A stretch of DNA of 64,000 nucleotides. Origin: Mesorhabditis belari. Lineage: Eukaryota; Nematoda; Chromadorea; Rhabditida; Rhabditidae. Of this stretch, positions 35,501 to 47,683 are shown piece after piece (position 1 is the first letter of the stretch; each line of letters opens with the position of its first letter). A program made the position numbers and the translations under genes. Below the pieces are notes generated by a model that had not been told where the DNA came from, made no database searches, and saw only the letters and a list, made by a program, of their open reading frames with translations. The stretch is taken from assembly GCA_958450365.1 (NCBI GenBank), contig CAUEEP010000757.1, positions 1,483,501 to 1,547,500 of the forward strand, read 5' to 3'.

Positions 35501-35698
35501 GTTTGAGTTCGACGTTTGAGAAACCGAAGAATCATACAATTACCCTTGTTTATTGATTTCAGATAAAACTATTCAGTTATTTAGCCAAATAAAGTCAGTC
35601 AAACGAAAATATTCAGTTATTCGCATGAGTCTAGACTGTTTATAACATTACAACTTTCAAATAGTTTATAACATTCATCGATATCAGGTTTCTATCGT
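32539..35698. repeat. Oppositely oriented arms bounding 3.2 kb
   Basis: CGATAGAAACCTGATATCGA starts at about 32540 (plus), and the complementary sequence ends at about 35697. The interval could be one larger element with these termini or two separate solo arms. Inside it I see no transposase-like frame and no gene, only AT-rich DNA and a tandem duplication at 34043–34277. Confidence 0.45.
34043..34277. repeat. Two-unit ~120-bp tandem duplication
   Basis: AGATTATGAACTGATAAAAT begins at 34043 and again at 34164. The two units match nearly base for base through GAAGCCGGCTTCGGTAAAAG, itself palindromic (GAAGCCGGCTTC), and end with CAAGTCAAGCCAGT. Confidence 0.95.
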
Positions 35699-37285
35699 AA
35701 ATAACTGAAAAATAACTGAAAATCCCAGATCTAGACCCTTTTCTTGCTAACTATCCGTATCCGAAAATTTCAAAGTATTATCCGATCTAAAAACTGGACC
35801 CATCAGTTTCCATATCGATTCTAGAGTTCGATATTGAACTTATAGCGTATCAAAAAGGGGAATATCAAATGTAAAAGAGGTATTTAAAGATGGGCATAGA
35901 AAATTGAGATAATTTATCTCTACAAAAAACAAATCCAGTCATTCTCAAATTTTTCATCTTCTTTTAATTGAAAGTAGTTCCATTTTGATAGATAAAAGAT
36001 CAAAAATGCTATCATCGATCAGTTAAACGTTTGATTTTCTTTGATTTACCATACAAGATTTTACCCACCTTTTCCGTTCCTTCCATTTTTCGTTCCTTTT
36101 CCACTCAATTTGGCCACTTTACGATCTTCTCTTGGTCAAATAACCTAAAATATCCATTTCAGAAGGAAACTTTTCAGTCACAAAATTGAAGAAAGTAAAC
36201 GGATTTTGATTTTTGAAAAGATCTGAGATTGACGTGCAAAAAAAAAACGAAAAAATTAGGAACTCATTTGGGAATAGGAATGAACGAAGAAAGTTATTGG
36301 TTTTTCTCAGAAATCAGGCACAACCAATTTGTTTGTTTAGCTAATTGGATTGAGAGAATATAGCGAAAAAATGTAACGATACAGTTAAGAATTGTAAGAG
36401 GGAAAAGAAAGTTTTCGAAAGATCAAATAGTTTTCTGATTTTGGGGGAAAAATTACGAAGTTTGAAATTTAACATTTTCTCTTAAAAGTCCTCAAAAAGT
36501 CAGATTGAAAAGTGTTTGCTTAAGTCGTGTTCCACTTGTGAATCGATTGAAAGTCTAAAATGAACAAAGTTTTAAATGCTAAAAGAATCTCATGATGAAT
36601 CAGATTTTGAAATTTCATTTTTCTGCAAATGTAAATCCAAAGAAAGAAACCCTAGCTTCGAATTCGAGATTAGAAATAAAGAAATGAAAAGATTGAAGAG
36701 AAGAGAAGGGAAAAAGGAGGAAACTACATAATGATAATAAAAAGAATGATGTGTTTATAATAAAAATGTTTCCTTTTGTTCAAAGAATACTTATAGTTCA
36801 TCAAATTTTATTCATTAGTAATGGAAAATGTTTTGGAACAATCCTGGGTCTAGTAGAAGGTCTAGCTGAAAAGAAGCTTTAGCAACGCTACAAGCAGAAA
36901 TATTGTGTAAGAAAAGCGAGCCAAAGAACAACCCTAACGCCTCTTTCATAGCCAAAAACTTGATTGCTTTTCTTTTGCTAGAAATTTGTGAAGATTGAGT
37001 TGTGTTTGGTTTGAAAACGAGAAAAAGATGAGACTCGGGTAAGTGGATTCATTTCTCAAAAACCCCTCTTTAGGGTAGAAAAATGGCAATCTTTGGACAA
37101 ATTGAACTCCTTTTTTTCTCTTTTTGGAGGTTTCGCACGTGACTACGAAAAAAAGAATTGGAAATTTGAAAATCTCAAGGTTGAGAGAGGGGTTGAGTCA
37201 GATTGAAAATTGATACAAGCCACAAAATGAAACAAAAAAAATAATCAGCAATGTTTGAATGAAATGAGTGTTTATAGAAGATCTA
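35699..37285. other. Gene-free stretch, 1.6 kb
   Basis: AT-rich. No exon, RNA gene or repeat recognised. Confidence 0.5.
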
Positions 37286-37519
37286 CACTACTGGACAATG
37301 AAATATCATATTTGAAAAAAAGATCGTCGCTTTCGCACGTCTGTAACTCCCTTGTCTTTACCATATTTCCAAATATTAATATTACCATTGTGTAGGCCTT
37401 GAAAAGAGCTTTTAGAAAATGTATAACACTAATAGTTTAAACTCAAAGACAACGGAGTTACAGAGGCGCGAAAGTGACGATCCTTTTTGTGAAATATGAT
37501 ATTTCATTTTCCAGTAGTG
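37286..37519. repeat. 234-bp palindromic MITE, copy 2
   Basis: The same family as 8287–8519: CACTACTGGACAATGAAATA at the left, mirrored to ...CCAGTAGTG at 37519, with TA on both flanks (37284–37285, 37520–37521). Relative to copy 1 the middle segment is inverted, with the TTAATATTACCATTGTGTAG side coming first. Confidence 0.9.
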
Positions 37520-37819
37520 TAGCTGTCTGAGAAGCAATGCACAATCCGTATAAGTCAAGTTTGGTTTTAAGCTATGAATAGAAAACTCTGACACTCTCCA
37601 AGTCTTACTTGTCTACCCAAATGGCTAAGCCAAATCGCACTAGCTCTTTAAATTACTAAATTCCGATATTTTGTAGATCGACACGCTTTTTCCTCTTAAG
37701 CAATATTTTCTCTAAAACGTGTAAACTTTGGAAAGGAATCTTCTGATTTTTATTCAAACCAATCAACTTTTTAATCTGATACCGTTAAATACAAAAAGTA
37801 TATTTATTTTTTTTACGAA

Positions 37820-38395
37820 TAAACGTTCAAATCGGATTCGGAGATCCGTTTACGAACTAAACTTATCTTTAGATCTGATCCAAATGTAAAATAATGAAAA
37901 TTCACGCATTTTAGATCGATTTTTGTTTTCATAATTATCACTCAGAAATCTTCCTCACCATCTGATTAATTTTTCAATTTTAGATCAATTGTTACTTCTT
38001 GATAAGCTAATTTTTTTTTATTAAAGATGCTTTTAAACTTAAGAAACGGTCCTCTGTCTTCTATTCCGAAAGATTGCTGAGGAAGGTGTACTCAATGTGC
38101 TCTAAAAAACGACAGCTATAAAAATGTGGAACCCAACTAAAATGTGCAAAAGTATGCAATTGATCAACAATTGAGAAATTTGATTTTTTGGCAAGGCTAA
38201 AAATGCCTGAATTTCCATTAACATTAGCATTTAAGTTTAATTTGTAAACGGACGTTTGAATCCAATCTAAAGATAAGTTTTAGTTCGTAAACGAGCGTTC
38301 GAATCGGATTCGGACGTCCGTTTACGAACTTAAGAGTTTAGTTCTTAAACGAACGTTCGGATCCGATCTGAACGTTAGTTCGTAAACGGACGCAA
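37820..38395. repeat. Cluster of GTTCGTAAACG palindromic repeats
   Basis: The core GTTCGTAAACG or its complement appears at least six times between 37822 and 38395, combined with TCGGATTCGGA and CTTATCTTTAGAT. The outer copies (37822–37885 and 38225–38395) are inverted relative to each other, and the right side contains nested self-complementary units. No ORF. It is probably a foldback-type element. Confidence 0.8.
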
Positions 38396-41066
38396 CATAT
38401 AGATTTAGTAAAAACTAGAGACACGATTACGGTAGTTTTAAAACATTGACAGGTTTTCTAAAATGCATTGAGACTTGGAGAATAACATAAGGAATAGGAA
38501 TTGTTCTTGGCAATTCTTGGGGCTATGATTGGCAATTCTTGGCAATTCTTGGGAGCTAAGACTTTTTGGTTTATGACGAAAAATTCTCTCAAATATTTGA
38601 TAATCACTATATTCAACCATTTTTAAGGGATTGATTTTTAAAAATCAAAAACTTTAGCTCTTTAAAAAGCTTTACGGAAGTTCGATTTAGTAATACAAAC
38701 GACAAAAACAAACGGGCATCTCTACTTTGTGACCGAAAAAACGTAAAATCACACGAGAACAATAATCAATCTGTTATCGAAAAGTTCAATCAAAATACCC
38801 CCAATTTCCTCCAATTACAGAATCTAAAAAACATTTCCGTTTCACCAAAATGTCTAGCCTAATAAACGAAATCCTTTTTTCATTCATTAGCTGAATACTT
38901 TATCATGTGAAAATTCGAAAATTCGAAAAATTTGTGCAAAAATTGATACTTTAAAGTGATCTTTTGTCGGAAAAAAGATTCCCACCAAATTGTAGGCGTT
39001 TGAGAAGGGTAAAATTTGATGAAATTTTTACGTTTCAAATCGCGCGAAGCCAAGTAACTCGATTCTTTCTTTTTCTGACGCTGTCTACCAGGAAAATCTT
39101 TGAAAATGAAGAAAAAAAAATGGAATGAAATTTACGTAATCCCGGGGGAAAAAAAATTGGGAAAAGAATTGCGCAAATTAATTGATGAATGAAGCATTTT
39201 GGGAATAGGGAAATCAAATTTCGGAGTTTTGCACAAAGTTCACAGATCTGATGCATTAAAATGAAAAAGAAATCACGAAAAATGGGAAATCCAGTGTGCC
39301 AGATCTTCGATGTTTATGCTGACACTGTTCCAAAGCTGAGAGTTTATTGAAAACCAAGTCCCGTAAATTTACACCAACTTTGCACAGCTCTTGAAAAGAA
39401 GTGTTTTTTTTTTGTTCAAAAATTGAGTTCACTGTACTGAAGAGGTAGGCCCGAAGCCTAAAAGATGACACTTTCTAGCAAAACGCAGCTTTCGTGCACA
39501 ATTTGACCTCATCGAAAATGAAATTCGATAAATATTACAATAATCTTGTCAAAAAATTCCTCCTAGGATCAACGACAATTAGGACACACGAGTCACACGA
39601 TCTCCATCCAAAATAACAACAAAATCAGGCGATTTTAGCAAAACCCAGCTTTCGTGCACAATTTGATCTCATCGAAAATATTATATAAGTGCTAGGGAAT
39701 AAGTGTTTACCAATGTTCAATCTGAACGCAAACACACTTGTTAAATTGTCCCATTGTTCAAAGATCCTTTCGAAATTCTTAGCAAAAAATTTAGCAAAAA
39801 AAAGCTTCATAACGTCAACAAAGAGAACTGGGAAATGATGGAAATTTTTGGAGGAAAGGGAAAATTGACGTTCTGGAAGAAGAGATCTCGAATTTCCTTT
39901 TTCGGCTTTTAAAAACGAGAAATTGGGAACGTTCTGAATGTTTCCAAGAATATTACAAATATTCTGGGGTTAATCTTTGTTCGGTGAAATGGATTATGTA
40001 GTGAATGAGGTTTTAAACGATCCGAAAAGCCTTTTTTAAGGTAAAACTCTTCAAAAACTTTCAATTGAATCAAAATTTGCTTTATAAACCTTTTGGAACT
40101 GGAGATTATTTGAAAAATTTCTTATCTTACAAAGCTAGACGAATTTTTCGTTATGAAAGCGTAGGCTTTAACTCTTGATTCAAGGAAATTCCTTAGATTC
40201 ACCCATTTTTTTCTCTCGAAATCTGAGCACAGAAAAGAAAGCCAATTAGCCGGTTAAAAGATCTAGTTTAAGAAAGGTTTTCTGCTCAATTTGTGCTTTC
40301 GTCAGATGCCCAACGAAAAAATATGTGATGAAATTAAGAAAAAGAATCGATTTGATTTTGGGAGATTCACAAGAGAAGTACGATCAGAAAGTAAAAGTAA
40401 AATGAAAGTAAAAGTAAGAATCAAAATAAGCGATTCGGGTTTAAAGGGAGACGGCACCATAAAAATTACTTTAATCAAGTATTTATAACGCTTAATCTCC
40501 GTATTTTTGCTTCTGATCACGAGTTTGACATTAGAAAATATCGAAAGTTTGACAAGTTTTAAGAAAAACATGCCTTTGTGAGAGATTTTTCTTTCCGCGG
40601 AACCGTTAAACGTTAAATATCTCGGAACGGAACGCTAAATATCTCGCAAATCGCCTGGCTTTTGAAGATATTTGATTAACCAGTTCATTTTCACTTATAT
40701 ATTCAGTTGATTAATTAAATATCCTTAAAAGATTGACGAGATGGTAAAACATTTATGGGAATGCCATCAATATACAAATGTTCTACGTTTTTCCATTGGT
40801 GCCGTGCTCCTTTAAGTTTTTTTTGGGAGAAAAGAAAAACTTCCCATAAGCAGCAAAGAAACTTATTTAAAACCAAGAGCATGAATCTGTTCATTTAGTT
40901 AAAACTATTTATCCCAATCGAATTTCACTTGCGTGTAATTTTTAATTGAATTTCTTTCAAACGATGTGAAAATTTCGCGAGAAAATTTCTCACGTAGAAG
41001 GTTAAACTTATTAAAATGTCTATATCACGAAATCATGTCAATAAAACGGTCATAAGCAAGCTACTT
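38396..41066. other. Gene-free stretch, 2.7 kb
   Basis: No exon recognised. It contains a short GGCAATTCTT tandem run at 38507–38557 and the repeat unit described at 39475–39680. Confidence 0.5.
39475..39680. repeat. Dispersed repeat unit with internal direct repeat
   Basis: CAGCTTTCGTGCACAATTTG occurs at about 39486 and again at about 39646. Between them, TTCCTCCTAGGATCAACG through ACGATCTCCATCCAAAATAA also occurs at 42655–42740. This is a fragment family with at least two genomic copies in the window. Confidence 0.9.
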
Positions 41067-41580
41067 TCAAATTTCGAATTCAACTCTCATACTAAGCCAG
41101 CTGGCGTTCGCGATACGGCCGCACGGAGAAATTGTCCTATCCAAAAATATAGCACACATCGAAATCGGTAAACTGGGACCGAGCCCTGGGTAGCGAATGC
41201 GACACTCCGTTTGACCAAACCCGTTTGCTAACTTGCAAACAGGCCTCGAATCTGACTTCAGATTCGAAATTAGCGTAGTCGAAAGCCCTCGGATATCAAT
41301 TTCCAGCCCGAAAAACTCATTCTCAGATTTTTTTCTGACAGACAAACATTTCACAATTATATCATTCATAGCAAAGACAACTTCTTTAATTGAATAACAA
41401 AAAAGCAAAACAATAAGTCTGGATCCGAACAAAACAAAAGGTCTGGATCCGAACCCAGTACTCCCGGAACTGAAGACCGGCGACCGCTATCTCCTCGATC
41501 ACGCCTGCTATTCGACGCCTTGTAAAAATTCTCGTGTGCACGGACAGACAGCTCTCAATTATATATAGTAGATACTAAAC
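41067..41580. repeat. GC-rich interspersed island
   Basis: This segment is much GC-richer than the flanking DNA. A 121-codon minus-strand frame (41432–41067) lacks recognisable domains. The right part reads GACCGGCGACCGCTATCTCC, then an ACGGACAGACAGCTCTC stretch and TATATATAGTAGAT at about 41565. Sequences of this style end many non-autonomous nematode repeats, so I read it as a mobile-element fragment rather than a gene. Confidence 0.4.
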
Positions 41581-44500
41581 TTTTTTAAAAGAAAGCTCTA
41601 TTTAAACACGAAAAGGTGATTTTAAGCTTTGTTGCGTTTTTCTATGACATCATCAACTTGACTCTGTCTCAATCACGCAACATTTTTGAACCTAATTTAG
41701 ATACACGATGAAATAAGATTTCAAAGTTAGAACAAGAAATAGAAACACTTGAGAAAGAAAAGAAGCGAAATTTGAATCTTTGTCCTACTGAAGAAAAACT
41801 CTAGCCTATCCCTTTTCTCGACAAAAAGTTCCTCGTCGCGAAATTGTTTTCCCATCCATTCAAGTCATTAAATCTCTCGAGTTTGTGAAAATGAAATCAA
41901 AGATTGTTTTTAAATATGAGGTAACCGTTCTTAATTTTAAAACCAAATCGACAAAACATTTCAGACAACAAAAGATAATTGAGATGATCTTTTAAGGTTC
42001 AAAGAAGGTTTGCTTTTTTAAAATTTAGAGTTCAATAAACTTTACTTTTACTTTTTTGTTTACCAAGAGGTTTTTGAAAAATGATTTTTTGAGTTCGAAC
42101 ACTCCAATTAGTGGGAGAAAGCTTAAAGAGTTGTTAGTACAAGAAAAAGAACACTTTACAAAGCTGAAAATAGGAATAAGAATTAATACTTTGGTTAAGA
42201 AATAACTCAAAAAAGAGTCAGATATAGAAGCAATGAGTTAGGTCAAAAAAAGATAGATGAAAGATTGCAAGCTACAAGATTTCTGAGCTTTTGAACATGG
42301 GACCTCTTGGCTGGTTACCCTGGCTGTGAAATAGCTTGGCAACCAAGACATCTAGCTTTTGATTTTACCTAACCTGGTTCTAGCCTGGGTAGCTGGATAA
42401 CCTGTTGTGGAATATTATCTAGCAAGAAAACAAATTAGGCATTTGGCTGGCTCTGTTCAAAAATGAGAAGATGATACATAGTCATACTACGGTAGCTTTT
42501 TGAAAACTCATTTAAGAGCACACTTTAACGTTGAAACCATTGCCCTACTCTCGTTACACATTGAAATTTGTGTTTGAATTGGGTAGGCAGACTCTATTAT
42601 CGAAAAAGTTTACGTTAAACAAGATATAGTTTACAGAGAAATATTCCCGAATCAATAATCTTGTCAAAAAAATTCCTCCTAGGATCAACGGAAATTAGGA
42701 ACCACGAGTCACACGATCTCCATCCAAAATAACAAAGCAAAATGCCATCGCCTGATTTTTCTATTTTTTTTTCTTTAAATTTCTTTAACAAAATTTCCCA
42801 GTTACTCTAGTTTTGACACAGTTTTGTGAAGAAACAAAAGTCAAGCAAAGGAAGAAAGCGGAAATTTTATGGAAAAGCGATTCGTCCCATGCTTTTTTGC
42901 ATTCAAAAGATTTAAAAAAAGGATAAATTTCTAAATTCCTTGGGAAAAGAGAAAATCGGAAAATCCCTGAGTCATAGAATCGGGGAATAGAAGGGAGAAA
43001 TTAGGCATTGAAAACACATTTTCAGGAATTCTGCGCTTGGGGGGAAGAAACGTGAGATTCGGTGAGTAGAGTAAAGTTTTAGTTGCCGGAAAAGATTACA
43101 GGACAAACCATTGATTATGCACAAAACAAGCAGCTGTAATATTGCGAGATCTTCAAGGGATTACTCAAAAGGTTTTTGGAGATAAAGATTGAGCATAGGT
43201 AGACACAGTTGATTACAGGATTTAATCCAGAGCAATCTGCGCTCAGATTTCAGTTAGAGACACAGTTTTGTGTATAGTTTTTAACTAAATTCAAAAGCTT
43301 TTAGTTGATGATAGAAATATTATCCAACAGCTAGAAGAATCTTGAAATATATTCTAGTCTTCCAGTCTCTCTTGCAAACTGTTCAATCAAATTTCGACAT
43401 TTTCGACAAGTTCACCATTTTTGGCTTAGATTTTCTGTGTCTTGAACGCCGAACGTGCAACAACGCCGGAAACGATGTCTTAAGTGAACCGGAAAAAAGA
43501 CGAAAGTATTATACATATGTAGTTGCAAATGTTTGACGTGAGAAAGATTGGACTTGAATCTGAAAAATTCAAGGAAGATCAATAACCTCAAAAAGTCATC
43601 ATTGAACCCTGAATAATTGTTGTCACTACAAATGCTTCTCCGTTTTCCAAAAATGTCCCCTTTCACATTGAACCCCCGCTTAATTTTGTGTTTTGAAAAT
43701 GGTGATTTATAAAGACCAGTAAGAACACGAGAAATGAGACACAAAACATGGAATTTGTAGAAATTTGAGACTGGATCTGCGTTACGATAAACAAAAATTG
43801 AATTAAAGCTTTAATTTGGGATGGTGATTGGATTGGATGAGTAAATTTGAAAAGTGGGGAAGTGAAAAGTCGAATAAATTTCTAGATTACTTACGTATTA
43901 ATTGAAAAAACAAAAATGAAAAGCTAGAAAAAGAAATTTCTACAGCAAGATCAATGATGAGCACGTTCGACAGCTTTTCTACAGAAAAATGCCACAAAAG
44001 TGGCAAGAGATTTTCCCAAAGGATTGTGATTGTTAGTACTTACAGTATAAAGAATAAACATGGATTCAACCAGATTAACAATCTGATTTACTATTTACTA
44101 GCTTTTAGATTTTAGGTAGTTGCATTTCTATATGCATTAAATTTTAGCTTTTGAACATTTACATTTGTTGTTGATTAGTTGATTTTAGCTTGGCTTGGCT
44201 TAATTGGCTTTTGACTTTTGAGACAACTAAATCGAGCCTGTAAATTCATGTAAATTAACGGAAATTGACTGGAAAAGTGTAGAAAATAGTCAAGCGTCAG
44301 CATAAAAGCATAGAATTAAAATTCTAGCCTTTCCAATAAGAACAAGTTCTAGTCGAACTTCAAAATTTTCTTTGTTTTCTTTGTCATCAGACAAAATAAA
44401 AATAGTACATCAAAACAGAATCACAATAAACTTTATAATGTGACTTTTTCTTTAAAAATATTGATGCTTTCTGGTTGAATGAGTGAGAGGGAAAAGACCG

Positions 44501-44582
44501 GAAATTGGGCGTCACAAAAGAAAAAGGGGAAAGAAAAAAGCTGACATATTGAGAGCTAAATTTGGCTCAATAGAGAACCCTT
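41581..44582. other. Gene-free stretch, 3.0 kb
   Basis: No exon recognised. It holds the repeat copy at 42655–42740 and a cluster of GGCTGG/CCTGG motifs at 42295–42420. The ORFs around 43342–43744 on opposite strands overlap each other and have no motif. Confidence 0.45.
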
Positions 44583-45358
44583 TTGGAAACTCATCAGAAT
44601 CTTCAAAAGAAAGACAAAATTTGGCTTTTTCCGTTAAACGATGAAATGTTGCAATAGATTTTTGAGGGGCGTCTAGTCCCATTTGAATTGGGGATGGGTA
44701 GACATCAAAAATCGAGATCAGTTTGAATGTTAAAAGCTCCTAGTCCAAAGCTAAATAGAAATTGAGTTTAGAAAATTTAACAAAGTGTGGTGGCTTTTGT
44801 TCTTGGAAAGTAGTTTAGACTTAAACTTAAGCTCACTTTGGGTAAATGAGAATTTTAATAAAAGTATAGTATGCAATAGTATTCCTATTTTTGCTCCAAT
44901 ACACACGCAAAATAAAAAACAGGCCGATCGAATAAGTGCAAGTACGTTTTTGAACAGATCACTGCTTTCAGTATGTCAAAAAATTCAAGACACACCTTGG
45001 AAAAGTTTTCTGCAATCATTTAAAAAGTTCCAAAACTATTTTAGGGTAAACAAACAATGGAAAAATTTTGGAAACTCATCAGAATCATCAAAAGAAAGAC
45101 AAAATTTGGCTTTTTCCGTTAAACGATGAAATGTTGCAATAGCTTTTTGGGGAACCTCTAGTCCCATTTGAATTGGGGATGGATAGACATCAAAAATCGA
45201 GATCAGTTTGAATATTAAATAAGTGATCGAATAAGTGCAAGTACGTTTTTGAGCAGATCACTGCTTTCAGTTTGTCAAAAAATTAAAGACACACCTTGGA
45301 AAAGTTTGCTGCAATCATTTAAAAAATTCTAAAACTATTTTAGGGTAAACAAACAATA
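44583..45358. repeat. Local duplication, pattern A-x-B-A'-B'
   Basis: Block A (44583–44732, with AAAATTTGGCTTTTTCCGTT) recurs as A' at 45067–45218. Block B (44926–45060, with AATAAGTGCAAGTACGTTTT) recurs as B' at 45225–45358. The ~190-bp spacer x between A and B is missing between A' and B'. The copies differ at a few percent of positions. Confidence 0.95.
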
Positions 45359-47590
45359 GTGATTCCAAATCTGAAAACCGTTTTTCTTTAGTTCTTTTCG
45401 TTGTCGAGATTTCAAAAACCCATTTTACGTATGGAAATGGGGTTTTAGGGGTCTATAACTTTTTCTAGTCGAGTTTTCTCAGAAAATCGTTTTGTTATTC
45501 TGAAACTAGATAAAATTTGCTACAAAAACCCTCTTTTAGGTCAAGCCATTCTGAAGCAATTTTTTTGTGATCAAATCGGGCATTTTAGGCGCGCCGTCTG
45601 ATTTCTGGCCTTTTTGACTGGATCTTTTGGGAAAAGATTTTTTGACAAAGTGTATTAAGGATTTTCCCAACAAGGTTAACTGAATGAAACCGAAGGATCT
45701 TCTTATTTGATCGCGTACATTTATCTCCCTTTTTGCACCCATTCAACAATGTAGTCACTGGCATCAAAAAGCCTATCTCCAGCATCAGAAATATCTCTTA
45801 ATTGACGGTTTTTGCAAAAAAATAAGAATCAAAATGATTAACCCGGAAGTTGTCAAAGTAAAGTGTTACATATTGGAAAGAGGAGACGAATCTGGAGCTC
45901 TTAACAAAAAAGGACAACATAATTTGCACTCTCTTTTTTTCTTTCTTTTCCTTTTCTTCTCATCTTTCTCTTTGACAAATTAATTTGGTTATGGTGAGGT
46001 TTTCTCCAGAAAAAAAATTTGCAAAAAATATTTTAAAAGAAATAATATTTTTTTTTCAGAAATCACGCAACAGCTCAAAAATCAATTGAGAATTGCAGAT
46101 TTCAATTTGTGGATTTAGCAAAGCTGGTCCGTGCAAAGAAGGCTTAAATAAAAAAAGGTGAATAGCTCCCAGAATAGTTAATGGTTTGAGGGTTCCGGGT
46201 TTGACCTACGACCTTCAAAAAGCAAAAAAATGAATGGCTCGAGGTTAAAGCACATTTTCTTGGTAAAAAGTCGTGCAAGCATTGTTCAACAAGCAAAAGA
46301 CTACCTATAAGCATGAGTACCAAAACCAGATTTGGCGGTTCATCAGACTTAAAATGCAAAGTGTTTATCCAATGTTTGATAAACAGTAAATTTCAGAAGC
46401 AAAAACCAGAAACGAGTTTTGATTCGAAAGCCAGGGCAAAGCCAGGTCAGAATCGCGGCTCTGACGTGGCTTTGTTGCAGGCCAGACCAACAAAAAGTCC
46501 CTGAGCTCAAACCTGGCTTCTGACCACACTTTGACCTAACCATGTAGCTCCATTTGCTTACCAATTTTGCTCTAGAACCCTTTGATCAGTGAGATTTTAG
46601 GAGAAATATAATTAAAGTTAGTGCCAGAACTGAAAAGAGTTCTTGTTAAAACAAGGAACATGTCAAAAACAGGAACTTTAAAATAGAAAGTGAGTTTTCA
46701 ACAATGAGCTAAAAGATTTCCTCGTTCTAGAGAGATTCAAAGGTCAAACATCCTCGGAAATCCCCATTTGGGTCAAGCATTTAATTGTTTACTCTAGAAA
46801 CCGAAATCCTTAAATGTTTCACCAAAGTCTGCTCGTTTTTGGAGTTCAAATCTACAATCCTTAGTTGAAAACCAAGATACAAATTTCTTTGTCCGTCTAT
46901 TGAATCAAAATTGAGCATCAAAATCGAAATCAAAACCAAGTTATCCCCTACAAATCACCTGTATCGCTTGGTAACCGATATCTACATCGTTTTTCTGAAT
47001 GTAAAAAGTAAAAAATGAAATAAAACAAACAAGGAAAATGATTGAATCGAAGGTGAAAAGGGAGTTAGGATGTTTCCTTCGGATGTTTCCTTCGGATGTT
47101 TCATTCGGATGTTTCATTATAATGCTTCATGCTGTTTAAGTCGGTCGGAGTTGATCAGTCTATAATGAAAACCTCTATTGTATCATTGGCTTGGCGTAAA
47201 TCAGACTTTAAAGTTGATGAAAAGTGTTTCAATTTTGAAATTGCATGCGTACATACATAGGTTTTACTTTATTAACGCGACTTGCGACTTGCGACTTGCG
47301 AAAGTAACACTTTCTCTTGACTCCAACAGGTGAGCAACTTTAAATTAACATATGATATCCTAGAATATCCAACTAGTAGATCAATCCGTCTAGGAAAACT
47401 TTTAATAAAAGAATTTTATCAAAAACAATTTCCCCACTTATCTTTAAATTAGCAAGCAAAAGCAAAAGTTGCCAAACTGCTTTTCATGCTTAATATCAGG
47501 TATTCCTAGGAATAAAATTACTCGTACCGTACCAAAGTATCTCCAAAAGTAGTTTTACTTTCCATTCTGATAAACTTTTGTTTTTTTACA
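45359..47590. other. Gene-free stretch with two short tandem arrays
   Basis: No exon recognised. TCGGATGTTTC[C/A]T repeats four times at 47068–47119, and GCGACTT repeats at 47277–47300. Motifs such as AGCCAGG, GGCTCTGACG and GGCCAGACC cluster at 46425–46525. Confidence 0.5.
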
Positions 47591-47683
47591 GGCATACTCT
47601 GTCCTTTCATAACACCTGCCTCTATTGCATATCACCTTCAAACCAAAAAATTCTAACGAAGCAATTTGCTCACTAATTGATTG

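Noticed and set aside
41067..41432. 121-codon minus-strand ORF
   Set aside because: No recognisable domain, and the composition matches the surrounding repeat island. Not called as a gene.
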